This document shows positions 32,825 to 44,718 of a DNA stretch of 64,000 nt, in pieces; the first letter of the stretch is position 1, and every line of letters starts with the position of its first letter. Source of the stretch: Nageia nagi (taxonomy: Eukaryota; Pinophyta); the NCBI GenBank assembly GCA_050084985.1, contig JBITNC010000001.1, forward strand, positions 66,402,001 to 66,466,000. Direction: 5' to 3'. The position numbers and the translations under genes were made by a program. Under the pieces are notes generated by a model. It had not been told where the DNA came from. It saw nothing but the letters and a program-made list of their open reading frames with translations, and ran no database searches.

Positions 32825-35491
32825 ATGAGAGGTTTGGTCATCTCAACTATGGATATTTGTAAGAGTTGCATGCTTAGCTTACCTAAGGTGTCTTGTTATG
32901 ATGGTGTTTGTTCTGGTTGTGCTCTTGGGAAACAACACCAAGACCCTTTTCCTAAAGGTAATGCTAATCGTGCATCTTCTCTTTTAGAGTTGGTGCATAG
33001 TGACTTGATGATTTTTCCACACCCTTCTTTCACTGGATCTCGATATGCACTTACATTCATTGATGATTTCTCAAGACGTACTTGGGTGTATTTTCTCAAG
33101 TACAAGAGTGATGTCTTTGCTTATTTCAAAGTTTTCAAGGCTTTGGTCGAGAATCAATCTTCTAGTTGCATTAAGAAGCTTCGCACAGGTAATGGGGGGG
33201 AATATTTTAGTACTGAGTTTTCAGAGTTCCTTCAAAAACATGGTGTAATTCATCAGCATTCAGTTCCCCACACCCCACAGCAGAATGGAGTTGCAGAAAG
33301 GAAGAATAGAACATTGAAGGAGATGGCTAGTTGTATGATGCATTCTCGAGACTTGCCTCCTATTTTTTGGGCTGAGGCAGTAAATTGTGTGAACTACATT
33401 CAGAATCATACTCCTCATCGGGCTCTTGATCATATGACTCCTGAAGAGGCTTAGAGTGGAACCAAGCTTGATGTGTCACTCTTCAGAGTATTTGGTAGTC
33501 ATGCTTGGGCCTTCATTTCGAAGTGCAAGCGTAAGGCCTTGGAAAAGAAGAGTAAGCCTCTCATTTTTGTTGGTTATAGTGAGGATATGAAGGCGTATAG
33601 ATTGATTGATCATGACACCCATGATCTTTTCTTCCACACTCATGTTCAGTTTGATGAGCGCCTTCCTACTTCTCCCTCTCATTCCTTGGTCTTACCTGAC
33701 TCCCATGACACATCTCCTGAGATCCTTCATGGAGAGGATATCCCTGAGGTTGTTGCTTCTACATCATATATTGATCCTCCTCCATCTCCATGACCTGCTA
33801 TAGCTCCTTCTTCTTCTCCTCTTGATGTTGCATCTTCTTCCATAGATGGTAGGTGCATGCCCAAATGGGCTCGCTCTACACTTGAGGATGCAACACCTTT
33901 CATTAAGGATCTTCCTCCTTCTCATCGCCATTCCACTGGTTCTAGTCTTGTTGGTCAGGCACATTCAGTTGATCCAGAGACTTTTTCAGAGGCCCATGGT
34001 TTGCCAGAGTGGGATGATGCTATGGTGGTTGAGTATTCTTCTTTGATGAAGAATGATACTTGGGAGCTTGTTCCTTTACCTCATGGGAGGAAGTTGGTTC
34101 GATGTAAATGGGTGTACCGAACCAAGTATGTAGCTGATGGTTCCATTGACAAGTATAAGGCTCATCTTGTTGCTAAGGGGTTCTCACAGGTTGAAGGGAT
34201 TGATTATTCTAAGACCTTTGCTCCTATAGCCAAGATGGATTCTGTTCGCCTTATACTTGCTCTTGCTGCTGCTCAAGGATGGTCAGTGTTTCAGATGGAT
34301 GTGAAGAGTGCTTTCTTGCATGAGGAGATCTATATGGAGCAGCCTACCAGTTTTGTCCAGGATTCTGCACTTGTTTGTAGGCTTAAGAAATCACTCTATG
34401 GCCTCAAACAAGCTCCTAAGGCATGGTATGAGAAGATGGACACTTTTCTTCTCTCCATTGATTTTGTTCGATGTTCCTCTAACCCTACAGTCTATATTTA
34501 GCGACATGGAGTAGATATCACTATTTTGGTGTTGTATGTAGATGACCTTCTTCTCACTGGCACTTCATGTTCTCACATTCAAGCAGTTCAACAAGCTCTT
34601 TTTGAGCACTTTGAGATGGCAGATCTTGGCTTGGCCCACTACTTTCTTGGTTTTTAGGTGACATAAATAGATATAGGGATTTCTATTTCTTAGCAGAAAT
34701 ATGCCTTGGATCTTCTTCATCAATTTAGGATGGCTAATTATAATTCTTCTCCAACACCTTTTCAAAGTGCAGTAACTTTGACTTCCTCTTGCAGTTCACC
34801 ATTGTGTGATGCTACTTTGTATCGCCAGTTGGTTGGGAGTCTTCTCTATCTCACTCATACTCGACCAGACATTTCATATGCTATTGGGCTTGTTTCACAT
34901 TTTGCACAGACCCCTCATGAGTCTCATTGGCAGGCAGCCAAGAGGATTCTTTGATATGTGAGGGGCACTACTCACTATGTTCTGCATTACATGAGAGGTG
35001 ATCCAGTGTTGAGTGGATATACCAATTCTGATTGGGCTGGCTCTTTTGATGATCGTTGTTCTACTTCTAGCTATGTTTTTTATCTTGGTTCTTCTCCTAT
35101 TGCTTGGTTGTGCAAGAAGCAATAGGCTATTGCACTTTCATCGACTGAGGTAGAATACCACGTAGCTATTTATGCGAGTCAGGAGGCACTTTGGCTTCGA
35201 TAATTATTGGAGGAGTTTGGATTTTCTCAGTCTAGGACCATAGTTCTTTGGTGTGATAATCAGAGTGTGATTCATATTTTGCATAATCCTGTTGAGCATT
35301 AGCGCACCAAACATATTGAGGTTCACATGCACTTCATCTATCAGCATATTCAGGATCACATTCTTAGCTTGGAGTACATTCCTACAACGGACCAGGTTGC
35401 AGACATCTTCACTAAATCCTTTGCAGCACCTCATTTTCTTCAATTGCGTGGCTTGCTTGGGGTGAAGGAAGTTATCCTTGGGGGGTGTTGA
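32825..35491 (+). pseudogene. E5 integrase-RT-RNase H, one frame with about ten stops
   Basis: A continuous plus-strand frame of 888 codons ending at TGA 35489-35491. Integrase: CSGCALGKQHQDPF zinc residues, HSDLM (first catalytic Asp, about 33000), then TGNGGEY at about 33185-33207 where the second catalytic Asp is replaced by Gly, and QQNGVAERKNRT with the Glu (about 33280). [35 protein letters not shown] and YVDDLLLTG (about 34534-34560). RNase H: SLLYLTHTRPDISYAI, SSTEVEYHVA, DNQSVIHI and IFTKSFA. Stops include TAG 33452, TGA 33791, TAG 34499, and others at 34650-35290. The Asp-to-Gly change alone would abolish integrase. Confidence 0.9.
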
Positions 35492-35676
35492 TGAGGACAT
35501 CTTCCTCTCCATCCTTCCTCATCCATTGTGAGATGGTTTTTTCCCATGTGGTTTTTTCATCATCTTGCAGTAGACCTTTTTGCACATATTGTACATGAGT
35601 ACCTGATCAGGCCTTGTTGCCGGGACTCATTTTTTATGGGTATGCCACTTTCTTTCCTTGTTCACTTAAGGGGGGG
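35492..35676 (+). other. 3' UTR and polypurine tract of E5
   Basis: Short non-coding region ending TTCACTTAAGGGGGG immediately before the 3' LTR. Confidence 0.8.
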
Positions 35677-35959
35677 TGTTAGAATATTAAGTTCACTAGG
35701 GTAAATTAGTTTTTCCTTAATTTTTATTATTCTAGCTGGGCTGTTACGTATAACCACATATTTGTCTACTTGTGCATTTTGCTCTTGCATGGTTAGCATG
35801 CTGTTGTAAATTAGTTTGTAATTTGCTCTATTTATTTTGGGCTTAATTATCAAATTTGTAATGAATCACTCTGAGGATTTCAGCTTCTCTTCTGGTTTTT
35901 GTGGTGTCTTGCATCTCCTTATTTTCTGGGTTGAATTGCTCTCCCTGCAATTCTTTACA
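35677..35959 (+). repeat. 3' LTR of E5
   Basis: 283 bp, differs from the 5' copy at six positions (four of them in the 90 bp around TTTATTTT and the CAAATT stretch). Followed by GTTAG. Confidence 0.95.
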
Positions 35960-35964
35960 GTTAG

Positions 35965-36840
35965 AAAAACACTTGAAAAAATTAATGTTTGCAAAATACC
36001 CTAAAATCTTTTTATACTAGTCTCTAGGTGCTTGCTTAAGTCCATATAATGACTTCTTTAGCTTGCACACAAAGGACTCTTTGCCTTCCATAATGAACCT
36101 TTTTGGTTGATTCATGTAGATTTCCATATCTAATTCACCATTGAGAAATGCACTCTTGATGTTAAGTTGAAAAGCTTTCCATCTTTGAGCTATAGAAAGA
36201 GTAAGGATAATTCTCACAGTAGGCATTTTTTCTACAGGAGCAAAGGTTTCCTCATAATCTACATCGTATTTATGAGAAAAACTTTTAGTTACTAGCCCTA
36301 CCTTGTATTTCTCAATATCCCTAATAGAATTATACTTGACCTTGTAGATCCATTTATTACCAATTATATTTTTCTAATTAGTATAAAGAACCAAATCCTA
36401 AGTTTCATTTTTCATAAGCACTCATACTCCATTTTCATGGCTTCCATCCAACACTCATGCTTTGAAGCTTCTTCGAAGAATGAAGGCTCATGTTTGTTAT
36501 CAATTTTGACAAATAAGGATTTGTTCAAGATCATACTCCTTATTACCCTTTGAGTTGGAGAGTTTTGCTCATGAGGTGACTTGTCTATATCAATATCCAA
36601 CCAGCTAGGAGCAACTGATGAGTCATCTAGATCATCAACATCCTCATTAGAAGTAAATTTTTCAAGAAGTTCATTGAAATTTACATCATTTGAAATGAAA
36701 ACTTCTTTATGGCATAGAGAGTAGAGCCTATAACTTCTATGCTGACTATAATAACCCACAAAGATGCAATTTTTAACTTTTTTGTCTAACTTCTTCCTTT
36801 TCTTAGAAATAATGTAGGAGAATGGTTCACAACCAAACAC
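35965..36840 (-). pseudogene. E4 RT N-terminal part and integrase C-terminus
   Basis: Minus-strand text resumes exactly after the E5 target duplication. It carries [35 protein letters not shown] (36017-36226), and then the integrase C-terminal/linker region FGCEPFSYIISKKRKKLDKK...CIFVGYYSQHRSYRLY to the start of RT (36412-36840). Both long stretches are open. Damage lies between them (36230-36410). Confidence 0.85.
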
Positions 36841-37502
36841 CCTAGGTGTGAAATGTTAGGTTTTTTTTCTGACCATGTCTCAAAAGGAGTTTTACCTTGA
36901 ACAACTTTTATGGGGTACCTATTTAAGATGTAAATAGTAGTGCTTATTGCTTGACCTCACAAGAAACTAGGAAGATTACCTAACATGCATGTAGCCATCG
37001 TAATAATTATTCTATTTTTTCTTTCAACAACACCATTTTGTTGAGAAGTGTAAAGAATCATAAACTACCTCTTGATTCCATACTAAGCATAATAGTCATT
37101 GAACTCATTGATTTATATATTCTTCTCCATTATCTAATCTTAACATCTTAATTTTAATATTATTTTGATTCTTAATAAAGCCTTTAAAAACATAAAACTC
37201 TCAAAGATTTAATCTTTGTGCTCAAGTAGATACCCAAAGGTCATCCTACTAAATTCATCAATGAAGGTCAAGACTTAAGATGCTCCTCTAAGTGATTTAG
37301 TCTAAAATGAATCCATCAAATCTGAATGCACAAGTTGAAGAGGTTGAGATGCTCTTGTTGTCTTATCTTTTTCAAACTTTTGCATATGCATCTTATCGAG
37401 GATGCAATTCTCACATATACCAATTGAAGGTGAAATAAAAAGAAAACATTTCATAAGTTTTTAATCTTTTATGACTTGAATACTCTTTAAGTTATGGTGC
37501 TC
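36841..37502 (-). pseudogene. E4 integrase core, decayed
   Basis: Aligns with E6 integrase 58400-59060. The region of the second catalytic Asp (about 37100-37140) and the PQQNG motif (about 37030-37060, reads with TSQQNGVVERKNR-like text) are traceable but broken by stops and frameshifts. Confidence 0.78.
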
Positions 37503-37916
37503 TTAATAATGGTACCAAATATTGCCTCTAAAACACACACTAGTAGTAAGACACATCTTTGTTAGAACTTGATCCATAATGTAGAGATCATCTTTTACTA
37601 ACCCTTTAACCAGTGTGGAAAGTCCCTTATTAATGCACCAAGATTGCGAGTTTAACTTGAATGAGTGCCCTTTCCTTGCAACTTGAATCATGGAGAAAAA
37701 GCTCATCCTAAGCCTATAAACATAGACTACATTTTCAAGAATCTTTTCATGAATCAACATATTTCTAATGCCTTGGACTTCAAGGATAGAATTATCACCT
37801 ATCACAACTACATATTTTCTATACTTATGAAAGTTCTCAAACTTATCCTTTTCAAAGCATAGGTGATTAGTGCGACCAGAGTCAACAATCCAATCAGACA
37901 AAAAAGTGTGAGACAT
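37503..37916 (-). pseudogene. E4 protease and pre-integrase region
   Basis: Open 137-codon minus-strand stretch. WIVDSGRTNHLCFEKDKF with an intact aspartic protease DSG active site (about 37870-37890), then IGDNSILEVQGI, and down to MCLTTSVCFRGNIWYHY where integrase begins. It is linked to gag upstream but lacks a start of its own; in copia it is released from the polyprotein. Confidence 0.83.
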
Positions 37917-38935
37917 GGAGTAGAGGGTTGTAGCAAAATTAGCTTAAATATTCTTCTTTCCTTTGAAGTTCTTTACATTTCCATTTTTTTTATTCTTTTC
38001 CTCTCATTTATTTTTGTAGAAATCAACTTATTTGTGACCTTGGATGCCATAATAGTTACAATTACCATCAAAATTTTCTTTAAGATATGGATTGTTTATT
38101 TTGCCTTTTCCATCTCTTTGTTTGAAGTGGTTGTTATTACCGTTATTCTTACTGTTGTTGTTGTTGTTCCTGTTGTTGTTGTTGTTACCATTATTCTTTC
38201 TGTTGTTGTTACCATTTCCTCTTTTCTCAAACCTTTTAGAGGAAGAAAGATAAGATTTCTTTTGATGGTTGAACTTCTTCTTAAAAAGAGTTTTGGTTGC
38301 TCTAAGAGCAATGTTATTATCTTTAGGAGAAGAAATCAACATCTTTTTTTAAAAAGTTTTCTAATGCTTCAAAACAAGCCTAGAAAGGTTCTCAAGGGAG
38401 AAGACTTCATCATTATCATCAAGCTTTGTTTTCATAACCATCTCAAAGTTTCCAAACTTTAAAGAAAGGCTTTGAAGGATGATGAAGACCATGAACTCAT
38501 CATTGATCCAATTGCACTCACAAGCAACAAGTTGGATCCTTAGGTCAATGATTTTATTTAAGTATGGAAATATTTTCATCTTCCCTTTAATAAGATTGAA
38601 GCAACTTTTGGAGAATGGTAAACCTTCTTGAAGACTATGAATCAAGGTAGATTTGCTTAAGCTTATCCCAAGCTTCCTTTATCGAGGTTGAAGAGGAAAT
38701 CACCAGGACCATATCATCTAAAACTACACAGAAGATCATGGAGATTGCCAACTCATTATTTATGTTGTAAGCCTATAGTGCCTTCTCATTTGTAGGAGGT
38801 ATAAGGTTCTCATTCACTATTTGCCAAAGCTTCCTTGCCTACAATTTAGCTCTCATCTGAAGTTACCAAATACCAAAGTTGGAATCAGCAAGAATGTGTT
38901 TGGATAAAAAGGATTCTCCCATTTGCTACATAAGA
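37917..38935 (-). pseudogene. E4 gag, decayed, with expanded Asn tract
   Basis: Minus-strand gag. Capsid parts 38361-38645, nucleocapsid 38028-38342. The linker before the zinc knuckle is a long Asn run broken by Arg, Lys, Ser and Gly, encoded by AAC/AAT repeats (plus strand GTT runs at 38150-38210). The knuckle reads CNYYGIQGHK, second Cys changed to Tyr. The gag start is near 38930. The 199-codon plus-strand frame over this region is an antisense shadow. Confidence 0.82.
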
Positions 38936-41635
38936 GTGTGAAAAATAATAATTATATGGTTCAATAAATAACATTATATGTTAATTTTTAACCAAGTAAA
39001 TAATAAATGTTAAGTTTAACACTATAAACATGCTTGATTAAATTCACTAGTGCAAATTTTTTTTACAACTTAAATAATAACCCATGTACCCAAACACATG
39101 TCTCATCTCAAGAATCATAGATGTAGAGTGATATTGTTGAGGCTTATTTTTTATCTAAAATTAAAGGTTCACTCAGATGCCCACACAAGAGGAGCCCAAG
39201 TACTACCAATCCTTAACTAGTTAACCTTGATCAGTATTATACTTTCTCATAAGGAGAAGTACCTACTATTTTCTAAGATTATGATATTTATTGGATTGAT
39301 CAAATTATTAATCTTGATTAAGTTTCAAGTTATCCTCCTAGGATATTAGGATAATACCTAAATGGACATGCGGATATGTGGTATCACTACACACATGCCT
39401 ATCCACCTATTGGAGTTATGTTCAAACCAATAGAGGACTTAGGAGCAATTGAGAAGTATGAACTTTTCACCATTTGGATGATCAAACTTAAAGGCTCCAT
39501 TAAACCTATTCTCAACTCATGGCTCCCTAAATAAGTCATATTGCAGAATGTACATGTGAATGTGTTCATTTTAGGGGGTTTCTCACATTCAATGTTTGCG
39601 ATTTTTGCATAAGCAAATAAAGCAAAATGCGAAACATGGAGTAAAAGAGCATAAGTAAAACATCATGTTTTTGAAATTTGAAACCTAAGTATCCAATGGA
39701 TTTTATTTCCAACCCTAAAGGATATCATTCATCATTTCTAATTTTATACAAGTCCACTCTTGCATAAGGAAAAAAAATAGGGAGTTATTAAATGCATCAT
39801 AACTTTAAAATTTAACTAATAAGCATTCATCATTCATAAACGATATAATATGCATGCATTATTCCCATAGCTTAAAATTTTTAAGTAAGCATGCATTATT
39901 CCCATAGCTTAAAATTTTTAACCATGCATTATTTCTACACAAGAAGTAGTCCATTAATAAAGAGTTTAAAGGTAAACATTTAAGAGGCATAAATAATTCC
40001 TAAATGATAAACATGCATTCTAAAAAAAGTTAAGTAAAGAGACTCATAAATATTCCCCCTTTTTACTTAAAATTATGATCCTAATTTAGCTAGGTTGCAC
40101 CTTTATAAGTACTAAAGAAATTCAAGTAGCTAATTTTATGATCTCTTAAAATTATCTCCATTTGGTAAGGCTAAAAAAAAAAAAAAACTTTCAAAGTACT
40201 TAGTAAAAAAACTTTAATATACTAAGTAAACCTTGAATAACTCTTTTAAAAACCTTAAACATAATGCCTAAAAAATTATCTTGAAAAAGTTAAATTTACA
40301 CTTCCCAAGGTAATTGAAGAGGGATAAGATCACAGTCAACAAAAGAAGCTTTAAACCTTGAGTACACGTTAGCTAAGATTTAAAAACTTTTATTTGTATT
40401 TTAAAATGATGTGCAAAAGTAACTTAAAAAAATTGAATGCACCAACTATTTTTAAATTAAATGCACCAACTATTTTTAAATGCATCAAGTAACTTAAAAA
40501 ATAACTTGTAACTTAAAAAAAATTAAATGCAAGATGGCAGTCCTTGGTACATGGGTGTAGGATAATATTGAAGGTAGATTTAGGAGTAAAAAAAAGAGAG
40601 AAGTAGGGGAAGCAGAGGTGCAACTGGTGAGGGTTGAATAGTTGATGAGTGAGAAAGAGAGCAGGGCCTTCTCTCCTCTTTATTTTACTCACAAAGAACC
40701 TAACACGTAGGAGATAAACAAATGTAAATATGAGAGGAGAAGAGTGAAGAGGATGAGAGGGGGCCATAAGAACAGAGGAGCCATGCATAGAAATGGAGGC
40801 ATGAGGGGGGGTCAGTAAGGTGTAGGTAGCTACAGATAGGTGAGTGCAATTGGTTAATATATGAATATTCCCATTTAGAACATAGTGCGATCATGCTATT
40901 ATTTAGATGAGCAAGTTGTGTCGTAGGTAGGGAAGGATGAGGTTGTGGTTGCACCATTGCTGGATAAGAAGCTATTGAGTTAGATAGCTCACATTCTAAA
41001 CCCTATAAACAAAATGAAAGGGTAGTCTGTGCACCATGCATAGCCATAGAGAGAGGGCCTAGGGTTTGAGAAACCATGCACCAGATTTCAAAAATTGTAA
41101 CAATTTATAGTTATATAATAAATGGTTTATGTATTTTACAATTGTAAAATTCAATAAACATCCCTACTAATCTTGTTTTATTTTGAATAAACTTTAAAAA
41201 AATATCATCTTTTGCTTGAATAAACCATTTATAATTATTTACAAAAAATGGTAGTGAATGTAATTTCCTTCCTTTGTGTTAAAAAAAAATTGTAGAATAC
41301 AACTATAATATTTTTTTTTAGTACTAAGGTAGGCCAAAAAAATTATAGCACTATATATAAAGCAATTTTGCAAATAAAGAATTGTAAAATGAAGGGAGTG
41401 CAACTTAATAAGGAAAATGTTAGTATAGTCAACAATTGCTTTATATTGCCCCTGCTTTTTTTTTACAAAAAAATGTAGCAAATGATTTAACATGTAACTT
41501 ATATGTTAGTATAATAAATCAATAATCCAATAAATAATCAAGAAGGGGGAATTTATACTTTCTCTTGATTTTACCTCAAAAACTGGAATGTAGGATGAGG
41601 AATGAAGACTTCTTAGATGAAGAGCTTCCACACCA
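38936..41635 (-). other. Long leader of E4
   Basis: 2.7 kb. Conserved block 39140-39605, AT-rich repeats with GCATGCATTATTCCCATAGC-type units (39840-39930), then T/A-rich text. A copy-specific purine-rich (on plus) segment lies at 40520-41090, followed by AT-rich text to the PBS. No convincing frame. Confidence 0.7.
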
Positions 41636-41648
41636 AGCTTTGATACCA
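41636..41648 (-). promoter_or_regulatory. Primer binding site of E4
   Basis: Minus strand reads TGGTATCAAAGCT, one G-to-A change from the tRNA-Met complement, two bases from the 5' LTR. Confidence 0.88.
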
Positions 41649-41650
41649 AA

Positions 41651-42148
41651 TGAAAGAATTGAACTATAAACTAAACAATTCAAAACTCCTAAGATCACAT
41701 GAAAGCTCATAAGTAACATATAAATAACTCACAAAGCAATCTCACAAAGATAACTCAAAATGTAAGTGGTTCTTCCAACTAGGAGTACATCCACTAACTA
41801 GATCTCACTTCTTAACAACTATGAAGTCTTACAATCCTTCTAAACTTTTCTCATAAACACTATCCTATAGTATAATTTTAATCCACAAATTGGTGTGTGA
41901 TAATAAAGAGAGAGCCTTCTATTTATAGGCCAAAATCCCTCTTTGGATCACCCTTTTACCTAATATACAAAGGCATGATATGCACTCTTTTTAACCCAAG
42001 GGGCATGCTCATGACATGGAGTGTAGGATAAGTTACATTATCATATTCAATTAAATACTTAAGGTGTCTAATGATACCCTTAAGTATTAATGAATTTACA
42101 AAGAGAATTAATACAAACCTTTACAATAATGCATCATACATTCCAACA
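41651..42148 (-). repeat. 5' LTR of E4 (subfamily A)
   Basis: 498 bp with TG...CA ends, palindrome 42053-42090, TATA box complement near 41921. Confidence 0.92.
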
Positions 42149-43195
42149 CTAGTACTATAAGATTTTTGGATTCTTTGAGGACATTGGATTTTTTTAATGC
42201 TTTTTTGACGTAAATATTTATGTACTCAACCAAGGATAAGACTTGATATTATTATTCTCTATGCGTATGAATTATTGATTATAAGGAACAATATAATCCT
42301 CATCCAAGAGTGCATCTCCAAACTTAAGGTAACTTTTGAAATGAAAAACCTTGGTCTATTACACTGCTACTTTGGTATGAAAGTATACCAATATCAAAAT
42401 TGCACTTATCTTAGTTAATCTAATTATATCTTATATATCCTACAAAAGTTTGAAATGGAGGAGTGCAAGCAGGTTGCAATCCCAATCTCTCCTGGAATCA
42501 CTATCTCTCTAAGTTCCAAGTCTTGGTTGGTAGATGCTACAACTTACAAGCAAATTATTAGTAGTCTTATTTATTTGATGATTTCCAAGCTATATATTAC
42601 ATTTATTATGAATTTAATGGCTCACTTTATGCAAAAGCCATATGTTGATCACCTCAATGCAGTTAAGCAAATTTTAAGGTATGTTACGAGCACTAAGGAT
42701 CTTGCTTTCAAGTATGACAAGTTGCCCTCATTTATTCACATAGGATTATTTTATTTTGACTATGGGGAAGATAGAGATGATAGAAAATAAAATTCTACAT
42801 ATGTGTTTAGCATTGGTTCAGCTGCTATCTCTTGGACTTCCAAGAAATAACCTACTACTTCTCTCTCCACCATAGAGGTTGAATATCATGCAATGTCACT
42901 TGCAACCTAAGAAACCATTTGGTTGAGGCATCTTTTGAAAGAAGTTGGGTATGATCAAATTCATCCATATCTATTTTTTTCAAATAATCAATTAGCTATT
43001 ACTTTGACAAAGAATCTTTATTTTCATCAGAGAATAAAGCACGTAAAAATCCAAGCCCATTTCATTAGAGAGAAGGTTGTGGATGGTGTTCTTCACTTTC
43101 AATATTGTGCATCAGTCCCAAACTTTGTTGATTTATTCACCCAGCCCTTCTCAAAGCTTAGTTCTATAAGGTTAAGAATTCTATTCAGTTGGTGA
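42149..43195 (+). pseudogene. E3 RT C-terminal part and RNase H
   Basis: Plus-strand RT resumes (YYKIFGFFEDIGFF), but the YVDD region near 42245-42275 is garbled. Open stretch 42455-42790 covers the RT end and connection (QIISSLIYLM, YVTSTKDLAF). RNase H 42790-43195 contains SLSTIEVEYHAM, NNQLAITLTKN and FIREKVVDGVLHFQYC. Stops near 42788, 42850 and 42910. Confidence 0.84.
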
Positions 43196-44246
43196 AGTTA
43201 CCTTCAAAAAGGGATTAAAGGTTGAATTCTTTATGAATCTATTGCACCTTCTTTCTTTTTTAATATAGTTGTTGAGAATTTTATTTTTGGTTTGTATACT
43301 TTGTTTATACATTCTTCTTTTGGTGACTATAAGTATGGGTTGGCATCTTAAGTGAAGTCTTATAGTGCACTACAAATACAAGCATATTATCTTAGGGAAA
43401 AAGTTTAATTGATGCAACAATTGCAGCTCTGTTCATTTGACTTTATCTCTCCTGATTTATTCACTAGCCACATTAGAAACTTTATTATGCATACTTTGAA
43501 AGTTTCTTATGATAGTGAAGTTATTCTCAAGGGGGAGTTGAAGGTTGAATTCCTATGTTTAGTTCATGTTTATGATGACAAATTCATCCCTAAAAGGATA
43601 TTTTGCTGTATAGTGTTGATCTAAATGTACACCTTCATGGTTAGTTTACTCTATGTGAGGAACTCATGGTACATTTTTTGGTTTCTATTATCACTATGTG
43701 AGGAATTAGTATGTGTTTTTTAGCACTATTTTGCTTATCCATATGTGAGTGATTTATATATGCATATGCACTTTTTGTTATTTATCAACACATATTTTCT
43801 AATATACAATAAATGACTATAAGTATTAGCTTGGCATCTTTGTGATGAATTATATGTATCATTGATCAGTTTATTGATGGCATTACTTAGTTCATTTATC
43901 TTGTGATTGATATGAATGTTTATATGATGCATCTAACTGATCTTATTTATGAGCTTCTTGTAGCTTGCAAGTTTCATCTTAAGAATGCAAGTTACTTTCT
44001 ATAGCTCATGGAGACTCTCATGTCAACTCAGTGTTGATCAACTATACTTACAATGAAACCAATTATGGTTAATGATTGTATTGTAAACAATTTTGTTAAA
44101 TGGTATTGTAATGAGTCTCAAACTAAGATCCTACTTAATGATGTAAAAGTTCTCATCTCTGCTTGTATCATTTTGGAGGAGAACTCTCTCTCTTACTTTC
44201 TCTCTTCTTTCAATACACTCTATCGCAATTTTACATTAAGAGGGAG
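43196..44246 (+). other. 3' untranslated region and polypurine tract of E3
   Basis: Homologous to the subfamily A 3' UTR but about 300 bp longer. A second, diverged copy of the RNase H tail/UTR junction (GATTTATTCAC... to ...GGGGGAGTTGAAGGTTGAATTC, 43449-43543) follows the first (43130-43225). Ends ACATTAAGAGGGAG before the LTR. Confidence 0.7.
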
Positions 44247-44718
44247 TGTTAGAATTTGTAATGTAATATTGTATAATATTTCTCTTTAATGTAAATTCAT
44301 TTAATGCTTAAAGTATATTTATATACCTTAAAGAATTAAGGGAATAAAAATAGAAAGAGGAATAAATTTAGAAAGATGATTAAATATAGAAACACCTTTA
44401 ACCTTACCATTGGATTAAAGAGAGGGTAAATGGTGGGCTTTCTCTTATAAATATAGAGGTACCCCTCCTCTCATTATAATGAAACAATTTTATAGCTTGG
44501 TTTAGGGTTTAGAGAGAAATGAGAGATTTTGTAAGAGAGGTCTTGAGAATAAGAATATCTTAGTTAGTGGATGTACTCCCAAGGAGGGAGGAACCATTTT
44601 ATATCTTATGTTATTTATGAGATTGGTTTATACTATTAGGATATTGTGTTGATGTTGTATGTGCCTTATTGAGATCTTGGTAAACTAGAGATTAATTCTT
44701 AAAGGGTTAATTTCATCA
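44247..44718 (+). repeat. 3' LTR of E3 (subfamily C)
   Basis: 472 bp. Palindrome 44302-44340 (less perfect than in the 5' LTR), CTTATAAATATAGAGG near 44443, GTGGATGTACTCC near 44566. The two E3 LTRs differ at many positions, including an insertion near 44420, consistent with great age. Confidence 0.92.

Larger units (their letters stand above)
30096..35959 (+). mobile_element. Full-length copia element E5 (family D) with TSD GTTAG
   Basis: Two 283-bp LTRs (30096-30378 and 35677-35959) flanked by GTTAG at 30091-30095 and 35960-35964. PBS TGGTACCAGAGCTGG at 30379-30393, gag-pol 31553-35491, polypurine tract at 35668-35676. I count six substitutions and no gaps between the LTRs (about 2.1% divergence), so this is the youngest complete insertion here. 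gag-pol carries frameshifts and about ten stops, so it is not autonomous. It is unrelated to subfamilies A-C except at the general copia level. Confidence 0.95.
27882..42148 (-). mobile_element. Copia element E4 (subfamily A), minus strand, nested in E3 RT and hosting E5
   Basis: 5' LTR 41651-42148, PBS 41636-41648, leader, gag, protease, integrase, RT (split by E5 30096-35964), RNase H, 3' UTR and 3' LTR 27882-28365. On both sides E3 RT code resumes (GFVMEEKI on the left; YYKIFGFFEDIGFF on the right) with about 20 codons missing between. The 3' LTR lacks its outer 15 bases, so an end deletion erased any target duplication. Confidence 0.9.
22696..44718 (+). mobile_element. Copia element E3 (LTR subfamily C), full span with nested E4 and E5
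   Basis: 5' LTR 22696-23158, PBS relic 23161-23172, leader to 25338, gag-protease-integrase-RT to about 27881. Element E4 (27882-42148) is nested in RT, then RT-RNase H resumes 42149-43195, with 3' UTR to 44234, polypurine tract and 3' LTR 44247-44718. Flanks read GGAAG (22691-22695) and AGAAG (44719-44723), a probable 5-bp target duplication with one difference. The coding region is heavily decayed, making E3 the oldest layer of the nest. Confidence 0.9.

Noticed and set aside
37863-38462. A 199-codon plus-strand frame that looks like a hydrophobic Val/Ile-rich membrane protein
   Set aside because: It is the exact antisense of E4 gag; the GTT/ATT runs are the complement of the Asn tract. 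The same artefact occurs at 3077-3379 and 17105-17434 over E1 and E2 gag.
27878-42153. A target duplication around E4
   Set aside because: The left flank (ATCAC) and the right flank (CTAGT) do not match; the E4 3' LTR lacks its outer 15 bases and about 20 codons of E3 RT are missing, so a deletion removed the evidence.
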